Source: Lachnospiraceae bacterium
GTDB taxonomy: Bacteria; Bacillota; Clostridia; Lachnospirales; Lachnospiraceae
Assembly (NCBI GenBank): GCA_022792885.1
Contig: JAAWBX010000005.1
Coordinates: 1 to 64,000 of the forward strand
Direction of reading: 5' to 3'
DNA length: 64,000 nucleotides
How positions within the stretch are numbered: the first letter of the stretch is position 1; the number at the start of each line of letters is the position of its first letter. The notes below the pieces were generated by a model. It ran no database searches. It saw nothing but the letters and a program-made list of their open reading frames with translations, and was not told the DNA's origin. Positions 17,568 through 27,125 of this stretch are shown here, piece after piece. The translations under genes and the position numbers were made by a program.

Positions 17568-17750
17568 ATAATTATCTAAAGAAAATTTACATTTTTTTAA
17601 TAAAAACTTTAAAATTATGAATGGAATATCACAGGGAGAACATAGTTTTGTGGTATATCTTCCTTATTCGCCGAACGGCGGTATCCGATGCTTGGAAGGC
17701 GCGTTTTATTTTACTGTCATTTAGAAAATCCTGAAAAGGGGGAGAATGTT

Positions 17751-18782
17751 TTGATTCAGGTAACAAATCTAACCAAGGTTTACGGGGATCACGTTGCGTT
17801 GGACCACGTGAGTTTTTCCGTAGAGAAGGGACAAGTTCTGGGTTTTTTAGGGCCGAACGGCGCCGGGAAGTCCACGACGATGAATATTCTGACCGGCTAT
17901 ATTTCCGCGACGGAGGGTACGGTTACGATTCATGGCCATGATATTTTTGAAGAGCCGGAGGAGGCCAAGAAGCATATCGGATATCTGCCCGAGATTCCGC
18001 CGCTTTACCCGGAGATGCGCGTGAGCGAGTATCTGCGCTTTGCGGCGGAGTTAAAGCAGGTGGAACGCTCGAAGCGCGGGCAGATGGTGTCGGATATCAT
18101 GGAGAGCGTGGGGATTACCGATATGGCGAAACGGCTGATCCGCCATCTGTCAAAGGGGTATCGTCAGAGGGTCGGTCTGGCGGCCGCCATGATGGGATAT
18201 CCGGAGGTGATTATCCTGGACGAGCCGACGGTCGGACTGGATCCGGCTCAGATCATTGAGATTCGGGATCTGATTCATAAACTGAGCCGGGAACATACGA
18301 TTATCTTAAGTTCCCATATTCTCTCGGAGGTAGCGGCGGTCTGCGACCATATTATTATTATTAATAAAGGAAAACTGGCGGCCAGCGATACGCCGGAGAA
18401 TCTGGAACGGACCATGCAGTCGGGCAACAGCCTGACCATGAAGGTGAAGGGAGAGGGTGAGAAGATCCTGTCCTGCCTGAAAGCGCTTCCGGGCGTCAGG
18501 GATGTTTCCGTACAGGAAACGGAAGAGGGTCTTTTGGCGGTGCGGATCGGAAGCGACGAGACGACGGATGTGCGGGAAGCCGTTTTTTATGCGCTGGCGG
18601 AGAGTAAAAATCCGATTTTTGAGATGAATATGAGCAAGCTGTCTCTGGAGGATATTTTCCTGGAGATGACGAGAGACGGCGGGGCGGAACGCGATACGGA
18701 ACCGGAAGGTCATATGCTTTCGGAAGGCGAAGAAGAGCCGGAAAGCGATAGACGGCCGGAAACCAAGGAGGAGGAAGCCTAG
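17751..18782 (+). CDS. ABC-2 type exporter ATPase (GldA-like)
   Basis: A 343-residue ATPase with Walker A GPNGAGKST, signature HLSKGYRQRVG, Walker B VIILDEPTVGLD and an H-loop in IILSSHIL. A C-terminal regulatory extension (about residues 215-343) ends in an acidic tail. I chose the TTG at 17751 because a G-rich ribosome site lies about eight bases upstream and the protein then starts IQVTNLTKVYGD like its relatives; a longer reading adds 21 unrelated residues. It heads an operon with a permease, a GldG-like protein and a DUF4340-like protein, the arrangement of Gld-type ABC systems. The substrate is unknown. Confidence 0.92.
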   Translation: MIQVTNLTKVYGDHVALDHVSFSVEKGQVLGFLGPNGAGKSTTMNILTGYISATEGTVTIHGHDIFEEPEEAKKHIGYLPEIPPLYPEMRVSEYLRFAAELKQVERSKRGQMVSDIMESVGITDMAKRLIRHLSKGYRQRVGLAAAMMGYPEVIILDEPTVGLDPAQIIEIRDLIHKLSREHTIILSSHILSEVAAVCDHIIIINKGKLAASDTPENLERTMQSGNSLTMKVKGEGEKILSCLKALPGVRDVSVQETEEGLLAVRIGSDETTDVREAVFYALAESKNPIFEMNMSKLSLEDIFLEMTRDGGAERDTEPEGHMLSEGEEEPESDRRPETKEEEA

Positions 18783-19646
18783 ATGTTAGCGGTATATAAG
18801 AGAGAACTTCAGTCATATGTCACGTCGATGACGGGGTTTGTGTGCGTTGCTTTTTTTCTGGTGATTGCGGGTGTTTATTTTTTTGTAAATAATCTGGACG
18901 CTCTGTACAGCAATTTCGAATATACGCTGAGCGCGATCAGTTTTGTGTATATTATTATGGTTCCTTTGATGACGATGCGGATTTTGGCGGAGGAGAGGAA
19001 GCAGAAGACGGACCAGCTTCTTCTGACCGCGCCTGTTTCCGTGGAGAAGGTGATTATCAGCAAATATCTGGCCGTATTCACCGTGTTTTTTGCAGGCATG
19101 GCGGTACTTCTGTTTTACCCGTTGATCTTGACACGCTACGGGACCGTGGACCTGGGGCAGACTTATGGCGCATGGTTGGCGTTTCTTCTGATGGGCGCGG
19201 CCTATCTGGCGATCGGGATGTTTATTTCTTCGTTGACCGAGAGCCAGATGATCTCGGCGGTGGTGACGTTTCTGGTGCTTCTTCTGATGTTTTTTATGGG
19301 GGATCTGGCGGGGAAACTTCCTACGGCGCCGCAGCAGCAGTGGCTGATGTTTTCCGGGATTTTGTGGGTCGGGTGTTTTGTGCTCTGGATCCTGATCCGT
19401 AACGTGTATCCTCCCATTTTTGTCGGCTGTATCGGGGAGATCGCCCTGACGCTGCTTTACCGGTATTATCCGATCTTTTATGAAAATCGCCTGGCCGGTG
19501 TAATTCGTTGGTTTTCGTTGTCCAGCCGGTTTACGGACTTTGTGAACGGGATTTTTCATGTGTCGAGCGTCTTTTATTATTTCAGTGTGATATGCCTCTT
19601 TGTGTTCCTGACCGTTCAGGTGGTGAAGAGAAGAAGATGGGTTTAG
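18783..19646 (+). CDS. ABC-2 type permease (GldF-like)
   Basis: A 287-residue integral membrane protein with about six hydrophobic spans. It starts with a short cytoplasmic helix (AVYKRELQSYVTSMTG) typical of GldF/ABC2_membrane_3 permeases, followed by a conserved MRILAEERKQKTDQLLLTAP loop. The ATG comes just after the ATPase stop, so expression is coupled. It should form the membrane channel for the ATPase upstream, with the GldG-like protein as partner. Confidence 0.9.
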   Translation: MLAVYKRELQSYVTSMTGFVCVAFFLVIAGVYFFVNNLDALYSNFEYTLSAISFVYIIMVPLMTMRILAEERKQKTDQLLLTAPVSVEKVIISKYLAVFTVFFAGMAVLLFYPLILTRYGTVDLGQTYGAWLAFLLMGAAYLAIGMFISSLTESQMISAVVTFLVLLLMFFMGDLAGKLPTAPQQQWLMFSGILWVGCFVLWILIRNVYPPIFVGCIGEIALTLLYRYYPIFYENRLAGVIRWFSLSSRFTDFVNGIFHVSSVFYYFSVICLFVFLTVQVVKRRRWV

Positions 19647-19667
19647 GAAAGGAGGCGGGAGAAAACG

Positions 19668-21098
19668 ATGGAAAAGAACGAGAAGAGAGATAAAAATTCT
19701 TTTAGCAGCCGCCGGTTTAAAAACGGCGCCTACAGTACGCTTCTGATCGCCGCCGGCGTCGCGGTATTTTTGCTGGCAAATCTGATTGTAGATCGTTTGG
19801 GAATCACGCTCGATCTGAGCACGCAGAATCTTTATACGTTGTCGGAGGAGACGAGGCAGGTCGCGACGGGGTTGACCGACGATATTACGATCTACTATGT
19901 GGTGACGGCCGGGCAGGAAACGCAGATGGTTGAGAATGTCGTGAACCAGTACCGGGGTCTGGATCATATTCAGGTCGTGAAGCGGGACCCGCTCCTGTAT
20001 CCGACATTTACGTCCCGCTACACGGACGAACCGGTATCCGATAACAGCGTGATCGTGGTAAATGAGAAGACCGGCGTATATAAATATATTCCCTATGCGG
20101 AACTTTTGGTGCTGGAACTGGCTTATGAGGAAGGCGCCGGTTATTATCAAAACGCGGTCGGAATCGACGCGGAGGGGAAGATCACTTCCGCCGTTTTGTA
20201 CGTGACGGCGGAAGACTTGCCGGTTATGTATGTGGTGTCCGGCCATGGGGAAACGGAATTAAACGACGCGACCATAAGCGAGCTGGGGAAATTGAATGTA
20301 AAGACGGAAACACTGGACACGCTTTCAACGGAGACGATACCGGAGGATTGCGCGCTTCTTTTGATCAACGGCCCTCAGTATGATTTCAGCGGGGATGAGG
20401 TTGACCGGATTCGGGATTATCTGGAAGACGGAGGCCGGGCTTTGATTTTCTGCGGCTATACGGAGGAGGAGATTCCGAATCTCACGGATCTTCTGATTTC
20501 TTACGGCGTGAAGCCCGAGAGAGGAATCGTGACGGAAGCTTACGGTCATTATATGGGGAATAATCTGGCTTACACGGTTCCTGCGCGTTCGGAGCATGAG
20601 ATCGTGGCGCATATTGAAAAACCGCTGGTGGTGGCGGTCGCGCAGGGGCTGAGCCTGGAGGAAAACGTGCGCAGCAGCCTGACGACGGAGGCTCTTTTGT
20701 CTACTTCGCCGGATTCTTATCTGAAGGTGAATTTAGATACTGACACCGTCAGCCAGGAAGCGGAAGATCCGTCGGGACCTTTTGTGCTGGGCGCGGCGAT
20801 TACGGACGTGTATCAGGGGAAAGAGACGAAACTGGTCGTGTACAGCTCCGATTTTATTATGAGCGAATCCATGTTGGCTACCAACCAGTTTGGCAACGCG
20901 GACCTGATGCTGAACGCGGTTTCCTGGATGGCGGAGCTGGAGGAGACGGTTCATATCCCGAGTAAGAATATTGAACAGAATTATATTGCGCTGACTTCTT
21001 CCCAGGCAGGGGGCTGGGCTCTGTGGCTGATTGTTCTGCTGCCGGCCGCGCTGCTTATCTGCGGGTTTGTTATCTGGTTTTCCAGGAGGAAGAGCTGA
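19668..21098 (+). CDS. GldG-family ABC-type auxiliary protein
   Basis: A 476-residue protein anchored at both ends: an N-terminal span at about residues 25-42 and a C-terminal span at about 450-470. The large extracytoplasmic region matches the GldG/ABC_transp_aux architecture, including the early LDLSTQNLYTLSEETRQ segment and a Rossmann-like middle domain with VVSGHGETELND. In Gld-type systems it partners the ATPase and permease. Its stop codon overlaps the next start (TGATG), and AAAGGAGG sits before its own start. Confidence 0.88.
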   Translation: MEKNEKRDKNSFSSRRFKNGAYSTLLIAAGVAVFLLANLIVDRLGITLDLSTQNLYTLSEETRQVATGLTDDITIYYVVTAGQETQMVENVVNQYRGLDHIQVVKRDPLLYPTFTSRYTDEPVSDNSVIVVNEKTGVYKYIPYAELLVLELAYEEGAGYYQNAVGIDAEGKITSAVLYVTAEDLPVMYVVSGHGETELNDATISELGKLNVKTETLDTLSTETIPEDCALLLINGPQYDFSGDEVDRIRDYLEDGGRALIFCGYTEEEIPNLTDLLISYGVKPERGIVTEAYGHYMGNNLAYTVPARSEHEIVAHIEKPLVVAVAQGLSLEENVRSSLTTEALLSTSPDSYLKVNLDTDTVSQEAEDPSGPFVLGAAITDVYQGKETKLVVYSSDFIMSESMLATNQFGNADLMLNAVSWMAELEETVHIPSKNIEQNYIALTSSQAGGWALWLIVLLPAALLICGFVIWFSRRKS

Positions 21099-22429
21099 TG
21101 GCGGATGGAAAAAATAAAAAGAAAAAAAAACGTACGCTGTTTCTCCTTTTTGGCCTGATTTTTGTGCTGGGCGCCGTGTATCTGGCGGTTGACCGGCAGC
21201 AGGCAGTGAGGGAGGACGAGGAGAGGAAGACGCAGGAAGGGGATCTGAAACTGTATAAGACCCGAATGGGTAAGGTGAATCGGATTCGGATCGAGAATGA
21301 ATACTATGATATGGTTCTGACGAAAGACGAGGAAGATGTCTGGCGCCGGGAGGGGCGGGAAGATTTTGAAGTCAGTAGCCGGCGTATGACGTCGATCTTA
21401 TCGTCCCTCATGAATATAACGGCTTCGAACCGGGTTTCGGAAACCGTGGAGGATCCGGCCGAATACGGACTTACGGACCCGATTGCGAGAGTGACGGTGG
21501 AGTCGGAAGACGGGGATATCTCCTTCACGGTCGGCGGGCGGGCTCCGACGATAGACACCTTTTATTTAACGATAGAGGGAGATCCCGCTTTGTATACCAT
21601 AGATTCGAGTTATTATTATAACTTCCATAGAACCGAGGCGCAGATGCGCGAGGTGGAGAAGATTGAAATCCCGGGTATTTCTTCGATCCGCCGCGTTGGG
21701 GTGGAACGGCAGGGGGATGATGCGGTTGAATTTTTCTATGATCCGGAGACGGAGAGCGGAAGCTTTACGAAACCTTATGCGACGCCTCAGCGGGCAGACC
21801 GTGACCGGATCGAGGACTTGAAAAAAATATTTCAGGATTTTACCCTGGAGGAATGCCAGGGCGAAGCGGACGGACGAGAGCTGGCGGAGTACGGTCTGGA
21901 CAAACCGACAGCCAGGGTGCGGGTGGCCTGGCAGGAGATCGGGACGGAGGAGGAAAGGGAAGCAGATTTAAAAATCGGTTCCCGGACGGAAGACGGAGAA
22001 TACTATTATGTTCAACTGGCGTCTTCGGGGCTTGTTTATACGATGGAGGCGGAATTGGTTCAGCCAATGGCGGAGTTTTCTTCTTTCCCTTATATACAAA
22101 AAGATGTGATTCGGGAAGAAGACGGAGAAATTCGGAAGATTACGATGGAGAAAGACGGAAAAAAGACGGAGGTGGAAACCGGAGAGATATCGACCTTGAA
22201 GGCGGCGCTTGCGGAAGTGAAGCTGGAGGGCGATTTTTTAGAGGTGGAAGCGGGAAAAGAGGAAGAGCTTGTTTTGCGCGTGACGTTGTTCGGAGAGTCC
22301 GGTGAGCGGGAATTGTCTTTTTATACGTATGACGAAAATCATTTCTATCGTTTAAGCGACGACGAGGGCAATTCTTTCCTGACGGGCAGGAGGGAGGTCG
22401 ACGCGGTGATCGCTTTGCTGGATGAGTGA
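21098..22429 (+). CDS. DUF4340 domain protein
   Basis: A 443-residue protein with a Lys-rich N-terminus and one membrane span (about residues 12-29), then a long soluble region with two similar repeats. Each repeat has an ATR-like strand block and an EYGL(T/D)(D/K)P segment, seen near residues 122 and 265, which is the hallmark of DUF4340. Members occur beside GldG-type ABC genes, as here. I used the ATG at 21098, which has AGGAGGA upstream, rather than a longer reading inside the GldG gene. The function is unknown; an extracytoplasmic partner of the exporter is likely. Confidence 0.87.
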   Translation: MADGKNKKKKKRTLFLLFGLIFVLGAVYLAVDRQQAVREDEERKTQEGDLKLYKTRMGKVNRIRIENEYYDMVLTKDEEDVWRREGREDFEVSSRRMTSILSSLMNITASNRVSETVEDPAEYGLTDPIARVTVESEDGDISFTVGGRAPTIDTFYLTIEGDPALYTIDSSYYYNFHRTEAQMREVEKIEIPGISSIRRVGVERQGDDAVEFFYDPETESGSFTKPYATPQRADRDRIEDLKKIFQDFTLEECQGEADGRELAEYGLDKPTARVRVAWQEIGTEEEREADLKIGSRTEDGEYYYVQLASSGLVYTMEAELVQPMAEFSSFPYIQKDVIREEDGEIRKITMEKDGKKTEVETGEISTLKAALAEVKLEGDFLEVEAGKEEELVLRVTLFGESGERELSFYTYDENHFYRLSDDEGNSFLTGRREVDAVIALLDE

Positions 22430-22487
22430 TTTAATTCGAATAGAATCCCTATATATTAAGGAAAGAAAACGGAGATAAAAAAGAAAT

Positions 22488-23309
22488 ATGGCAGAAAGAA
22501 GACGGAGAAGGACAAGAGGCGGGAGCGGCGCGGTCTGGATGTTTTTCCTGGTCGCGGCGGTCGGGGTCATGATTTTTTCCGGATGGCAATTGTTTCGGAT
22601 CTACAGCGGATATCGTCAGGGCGAGGAAGAGTACGAGGAGTTGGCGTCTTTGTCGGCGGAGCTTAGGGAAAAGGCTTATAAAGAGACCGGCGGGGAAACG
22701 GCCGGATCGGGAGAAGAGCCGGAGGTGAACGGCGGTTTTCCCAATGCGGAAGCAAATGCCCGCTGGTTTGCGGAGCTTCGGACGCTGAATCCGGAAATCA
22801 TCGGCTGGATCCGGATAGAAGGGACCGTGATCGACTATCCGGTCATGCAGACGGACGATAACGATTATTATCTGACTCACACCTGGCAGGGAACCGAGAA
22901 CGGCGCGGGAAGTATTTTTCTGGAAGCGGCCAACGCGAAAGATTTTGAGGATTATCATTCTTTGATCTACGGGCATAACATGAAGAATGGGTCGATGTTT
23001 GCAGGGCTTCATTCCTATGCAGACCCGTCCTATTATGGGGAACACAGTCGGATTTATCTGGAGACACCTGCAGGTTCCCGGGAATATCAGATATTTTCCT
23101 GTCATATGGTAGAGGCAGAGGATGAACTTTACCAGATCGATTTTTCTCCGGGGGAGCTGTACACGGAGTTTGTAAATCGATTGAGACGATTGTCAGAGTA
23201 CGATACCGGGGTTGAGGTATCCGGCGAGGATAAGGTCATTACATTATCTACCTGCAAGGGGAACGGGGCTCTGCGATACGTGGTGCATGCGAAGCTGATA
23301 CAAAATTGA
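22488..23309 (+). CDS. srtB: Class B sortase
   Basis: A 273-residue membrane-anchored cysteine transpeptidase that links secreted proteins to peptidoglycan. An Arg-rich cytoplasmic start is followed by one span (about residues 17-40) and the sortase B domain from NPEIIGWIRIEGTVIDYPVM onward. The catalytic residues are His163 (YGHNM), Cys256 (TLSTC) and Arg263 (LRYVV). It lies 58 bases after the DUF4340 gene and may share its transcript. I noticed no sortase-substrate sorting signal in any neighbouring protein, so its clients are elsewhere. Confidence 0.95.
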   Translation: MAERRRRRTRGGSGAVWMFFLVAAVGVMIFSGWQLFRIYSGYRQGEEEYEELASLSAELREKAYKETGGETAGSGEEPEVNGGFPNAEANARWFAELRTLNPEIIGWIRIEGTVIDYPVMQTDDNDYYLTHTWQGTENGAGSIFLEAANAKDFEDYHSLIYGHNMKNGSMFAGLHSYADPSYYGEHSRIYLETPAGSREYQIFSCHMVEAEDELYQIDFSPGELYTEFVNRLRRLSEYDTGVEVSGEDKVITLSTCKGNGALRYVVHAKLIQN

Positions 23310-23477
23310 CAGGTAGTTTCTGATTTGGGGACGTATTTTTTAACAAAGATTAAGAAAAAAATCGATTATTTCAATGGAAATACTTAAAATTTTTAAATAA
23401 ATATTTTTTGATGGAAGAAAAAGCCGGAATATTTTGGAAAATATAAGTGGACAAATATGGTTTTTTCCTATTTTCTA

Positions 23478-23506
23478 TTGCCTTTTTGAGTAGATATTGA
23501 TATAAT
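23478..23506 (+). promoter_or_regulatory. Sigma-A promoter of the flagellar supercluster
   Basis: TTGCCT at 23478-23483, a 17-base spacer, and a perfect TATAAT at 23501-23506, 48 bases before the flgB start. The preceding 170 bases are A/T-rich and hold no gene. Confidence 0.78.
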
Positions 23507-23553
23507 CGAAAAAGTCAAATTAGGACAGAAACAGACAGAAAGGAAGTGATTTT

Positions 23554-23943
23554 GTGGCCGGTTTATACGGTAACGGCGTAGAATTGACAGAAAAAATGCT
23601 GGATTTTCTCTGGGGAAGACAAAAAGTGACTCTGAGCAATATTTCCAATAATGATACACCGGGTTACAAATCCAGATACATTACTTTTGAGGAAGAATTG
23701 CAGACCAGGATTCAGAAGGCCAGCCAGACCGGGCGGCCCAGAACGTCGGTCAGCCAGGCGATCGATTCGGCGCGTGTCAGGGTACATACGACTCGGAATG
23801 AATCCACTCGTTTAGACGGCAATAATGTGGATATGGACCAGGAACAGGTGGATCTGGTTCGTAACGCTTATGAATATCAGTATATGCTTAGCTCCATCAA
23901 CAACGACTTCAAACGTCTGCAGAATGCGGCGAAGGCGTTCTAA
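23554..23943 (+). CDS. flgB: Flagellar basal-body rod protein FlgB
   Basis: A 129-residue proximal rod subunit, first gene of the flagellar cluster. It begins at a GTG with AAGGAAGTG upstream and shows the rod-family signature NISNNDTPGYKSRYITFEEEL (read as two adjoining blocks) and the C-terminal coiled segment in which VDLVRNAYEYQ leads to FKRLQNAAKAF. FlgB is exported by the flagellar type III apparatus and assembles on FliE with FlgC. Its usual neighbour flgC is missing here and lies about 13 kb downstream. Confidence 0.95.
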   Translation: MAGLYGNGVELTEKMLDFLWGRQKVTLSNISNNDTPGYKSRYITFEEELQTRIQKASQTGRPRTSVSQAIDSARVRVHTTRNESTRLDGNNVDMDQEQVDLVRNAYEYQYMLSSINNDFKRLQNAAKAF

Positions 23944-24024
23944 TTGCGGGGCTCTCTTCGTATGTTTTTCAGGCGGCTTGGAAGGAAAGTCAAAGATGGA
24001 CAAAGGGAAGGAGAATAGGAGAAG

Positions 24025-24345
24025 ATGATAGAACTTGAAGCGTCTCAGTTTATAACTCCCATGAAGGTATGGGAGGGGATCGGGAGCGGCACGCAGAAGA
24101 CGGAGAGGCGGGACAACAGCGAGGCTTCTTTGTTTTCGGATATTTTTCAGAATGTTGTGGGTCAGGTCTATGATATGCAGCAGGATGTGGAGAATAAGCA
24201 GTATCTTCTGGCTACCGGACAGTTGGACGATGTACATACATTGCCGATCGCGGAGATGAAGGCGAATCTCAGCGTGGACATTCTGATTGGTTTGCGCAAC
24301 AAAGCACTGGAAGCTTATAATGACTTGATGAAGATCAACATGTAA
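24025..24345 (+). CDS. fliE: Flagellar hook-basal body complex protein FliE
   Basis: A 106-residue adapter joining the MS ring to the rod. The family pattern is the hydrophobic/Gln-rich helix VVGQVYDMQQDVENKQYLLA followed by LPIAEMKANLSVDILIG and the C-terminal RNKALEAYNDLMKINM. It follows flgB directly, the slot normally taken by flgC, and precedes fliF as usual. A GAGAAG-type ribosome site lies before the ATG. Confidence 0.94.
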   Translation: MIELEASQFITPMKVWEGIGSGTQKTERRDNSEASLFSDIFQNVVGQVYDMQQDVENKQYLLATGQLDDVHTLPIAEMKANLSVDILIGLRNKALEAYNDLMKINM

Positions 24346-24364
24346 TAAAAATGCTAAGAGAAAG

Positions 24365-26098
24365 TTGGAAAGAGAAGTGCAAAGTGTCAAAGAGCGGTGG
24401 CAAAAGCTAGCAGAGAAAACAAGAAAACAGCTGGTGGGAATCGCGGCGGGAACGATTCTGATTGCCCTGGGAATTACGGCTTTTCTTTACTTTAACCGGG
24501 ATACCAGTTACAGTGTTCTTTTTACGGGGCTCAGCCAGGAGGAGAGCCAGCAGGTGATAAGCCTTCTGCAGGAAGAAGGGGTTACGCATCGCTATAATGC
24601 CGGCAACGGGAGCATTTCGGTTCCTGCGTCCGTGGTGGATCAGACCCGGGTGGATCTGGTGAGCCAGGGCTACCCCAAGAGCGGGTTTTCCTATGATATG
24701 TATCTCGACAACGCGGGATTGATGGCCACCGAATCCGATAAAAAACGTTATGACCGCTACGAGCTTCAGGACAGACTGGGCGCCCAGATCCGGCTTTTTG
24801 AGGGGGTCCGGGACGCGAAGGTAACGATCGTTGAGGCGGCGGAGTCGAAGTACGCTCTGAGCGATGAAGCGCAGATGGAGGCGTCGGCGTCGGTAACGGT
24901 TACCATGGAGAACGGGCGAACGTTAAGCACGGACAGCGCGGACGCGATCCGACGTTTGATTAACACATCCGTGCGGGGTATGAATTTTACGAACGTGGCG
25001 GTTTTTGATGCGGAAACCATGCTGGAAGTGGGAGGCGGAGGAGACAGCAGCTCCAATTACGGAGCGGCTTCCGACGTGTCGGAACTGACCAGTCTGGTTG
25101 AGAGCAAGGTCGCCGCGAACGTACGTCCGCTTCTGGAAAAGATATACGGTCAGGGGACGGTGGTCGTGGCGGTGAAGGGTACTCTGAATATGGATACCCT
25201 GATGCGGGAGAGCATGACGTATTCTACGCCGGAAAAGATCAACGATAACGACAAGACAGGGCTTTTGCAGTGGGAGAGTACCGCCAATGAGGGCGAATCT
25301 TCTTCCGGCGAGGAGGCCGGAGGCGTGGCCGGAGCCGACAGCAACGCGGATACGCCGCGCTATCCCAACGAGACGGGCGACGGAACGGCAACCGATAATT
25401 ATATCAATAACAGCGCCACGCGGGAATGGCTCTACAATTACGTAAAAGAGCAGCAGCAGATCAGTCCCGGCGTTCTGGAGAATACAACGATCAGCGTGGT
25501 GATCGATACCGACGATATGAGCGTTCCGGAGATTGACCTGCGCAATTTGATCGCCAATGCAGCCGGTATTCCGGCCGATGATATGGATACGAATATCGCG
25601 CTTGTCCGTACGCTGTCGGCGGAGACAAAAGCCAGACAGGACAGCCAGCAGACCGTACAGCCTCAGCCGGATGACGCGGAGGAAGGTTTGCCGCTTCCGA
25701 TTTTGATTGCGATCGGGGCTCTGATTGTATTGATTCTTCTGATTATTTTCCTGTTGATATTAAGGCGTCGGAGGAAGAAGAGAGCGAGCGAGGATGCTCA
25801 GATCGCGGCCGCGATATCGCCGGGGGAACTGGGAGCGTCGCAGGGCAACTGGACAGAAGAGGAATTTCCGGGCGGAGAAGCCCGGCCGACGATACAGTTG
25901 GAAGAAGATGAGGAGATGTCCCAGAACGAGGAGATCCTTAAACTTAAGATGCAGCGTAATTTGAAACTGAAGCAGAGCATCGGTGAGATCGTCGATCAGA
26001 ATCCCCAGATTGTAGCCAAGCTGGTACAGAGCTGGATGAATGAGGAAGGTGATGGGAATGGCGGAGGCCATGATTCAGACAAACAAAAACGCAAATAA
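24365..26098 (+). CDS. fliF: Flagellar M-ring protein FliF
   Basis: A 577-residue protein forming the MS ring in the cytoplasmic membrane. Two spans lie at about residues 23-42 and 442-465. Between them are the YscJ-type ring-building domain (YSVLFTGLSQEE; VPASVVDQTRVDLVSQGYP) and the FliF C domain. The C-terminal tail (IGEIVDQNPQIVAKLVQSWM) is the FliG-binding end. The start is either the TTG at 24365 or a GTG at 24377; neither has a perfect ribosome site. The end overlaps fliG by 41 bases. Confidence 0.95.
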   Translation: MEREVQSVKERWQKLAEKTRKQLVGIAAGTILIALGITAFLYFNRDTSYSVLFTGLSQEESQQVISLLQEEGVTHRYNAGNGSISVPASVVDQTRVDLVSQGYPKSGFSYDMYLDNAGLMATESDKKRYDRYELQDRLGAQIRLFEGVRDAKVTIVEAAESKYALSDEAQMEASASVTVTMENGRTLSTDSADAIRRLINTSVRGMNFTNVAVFDAETMLEVGGGGDSSSNYGAASDVSELTSLVESKVAANVRPLLEKIYGQGTVVVAVKGTLNMDTLMRESMTYSTPEKINDNDKTGLLQWESTANEGESSSGEEAGGVAGADSNADTPRYPNETGDGTATDNYINNSATREWLYNYVKEQQQISPGVLENTTISVVIDTDDMSVPEIDLRNLIANAAGIPADDMDTNIALVRTLSAETKARQDSQQTVQPQPDDAEEGLPLPILIAIGALIVLILLIIFLLILRRRRKKRASEDAQIAAAISPGELGASQGNWTEEEFPGGEARPTIQLEEDEEMSQNEEILKLKMQRNLKLKQSIGEIVDQNPQIVAKLVQSWMNEEGDGNGGGHDSDKQKRK

Positions 26099-27125
26099 TG
26101 AAGTGGCGGAAGCCAAAGAAGCACCTCTGACTACCAGACAGAAAGCGGCGGTTGTTGTTGTGTCTCTGGGAGCAGACCGGGCTTCCCAGATTTATAAATA
26201 TCTCAGTGAGCAGGATATTGAAGACCTGACTTATGAAGTGGCAAAGCTGGGAAAGACCAGCAACGCTCAGGTGGAGGCGGCGCTGGATGAGTTTTATAAG
26301 CTTTGCCTGACTCATAAAATGATGACGGACGGCGGGCTGGATTATGCGCGCAATGTATTGGAGAAGGCATTTGGCGACAGTACGGCCAGATCCCTTTTGG
26401 AAAAAGTGTCAAAAACATTGCAGTCAAAACCGTTTAATTTCTTTATGAAAGGAGATCCCAAGGCGCTCTTGTCCCTGTTACAGCATGAGCGGCCGCAGGT
26501 GATTTCTTTGATTATGTCTTATATGGAACCTCAGCAGGCGGCTCAGATTTTGGAGCAGCTTTCGGATGAGAAGAGGATTCCGGTACTTGAAGGTATGGCG
26601 CAGATGGACCGTGTATCTCCTGAAGCGATTGCGATCGTGGAGGAAGAGATGAAGAGGAAGTTCTCTACGATCATAACCAGTGAGGAGAATACCAATCTGG
26701 GCGGTATCGATTATGTGGCGGATGTGATGAATCATGTGGATCGCAGCAACGAGAGAAAGATTTTCGACGAACTGGGAAAGACCAATCCCGATCTGGCACA
26801 GGATATTCGGGACAAAATGTTTGTGTTCGAGAACATTCTGGATATGGACGATCGTTCGGTGCAGCGTTTTGTGCGTGACTGTGATTCCAAAGATGTTGTA
26901 TACGCGCTCAAGACTGCCACGCAGGAGATGCAGACGATCTTTTTCAACAATATGTCCAAGAGAATGGCGGAGACGGTTCGAGCCGATCTGGAGATTACAA
27001 CCAATGTAAGGCTGAAAGATGTCGAAGAAGCGCAGCAGCGTATTGTTAATCTGATTCGGAACCTGGAGGAGAGAGGCGAAGTCATCATTAAGAAGGGTGG
27101 TGATGAGGATGACATCATCGTCTAG
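26058..27125 (+). CDS. fliG: Flagellar motor switch protein FliG
   Basis: A 355-residue C-ring protein that transmits torque from MotA and switches rotation with FliM. The N-terminal domain starts TTRQKAAVVVVSLGADRASQ, the middle domain has the EHPQ-like block HERPQVISLIMSYM, and the C-terminal domain has the charged torque helix around DRSVQRFVRDCDSKDV. I chose the ATG at 26058 with AGGAAGG about eight bases upstream; ATGs at 26040 and 26052 are less well placed. It overlaps fliF at its start and fliH at its end. Confidence 0.95.
   Translation: MAEAMIQTNKNANNEVAEAKEAPLTTRQKAAVVVVSLGADRASQIYKYLSEQDIEDLTYEVAKLGKTSNAQVEAALDEFYKLCLTHKMMTDGGLDYARNVLEKAFGDSTARSLLEKVSKTLQSKPFNFFMKGDPKALLSLLQHERPQVISLIMSYMEPQQAAQILEQLSDEKRIPVLEGMAQMDRVSPEAIAIVEEEMKRKFSTIITSEENTNLGGIDYVADVMNHVDRSNERKIFDELGKTNPDLAQDIRDKMFVFENILDMDDRSVQRFVRDCDSKDVVYALKTATQEMQTIFFNNMSKRMAETVRADLEITTNVRLKDVEEAQQRIVNLIRNLEERGEVIIKKGGDEDDIIV

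Noticed and set aside
18813-20246. A 477-codon minus-strand open frame opposite the ABC permease and GldG-like genes
   Set aside because: No recognisable domain, and a basic low-information composition; the sense-strand genes explain the open frame.
22488-23309. Sortase substrate encoded nearby
   Set aside because: I noticed no protein in the window with an LPxTG- or NPQTN-type signal followed by a membrane span and positive tail; LPDTA in the RND protein is internal.
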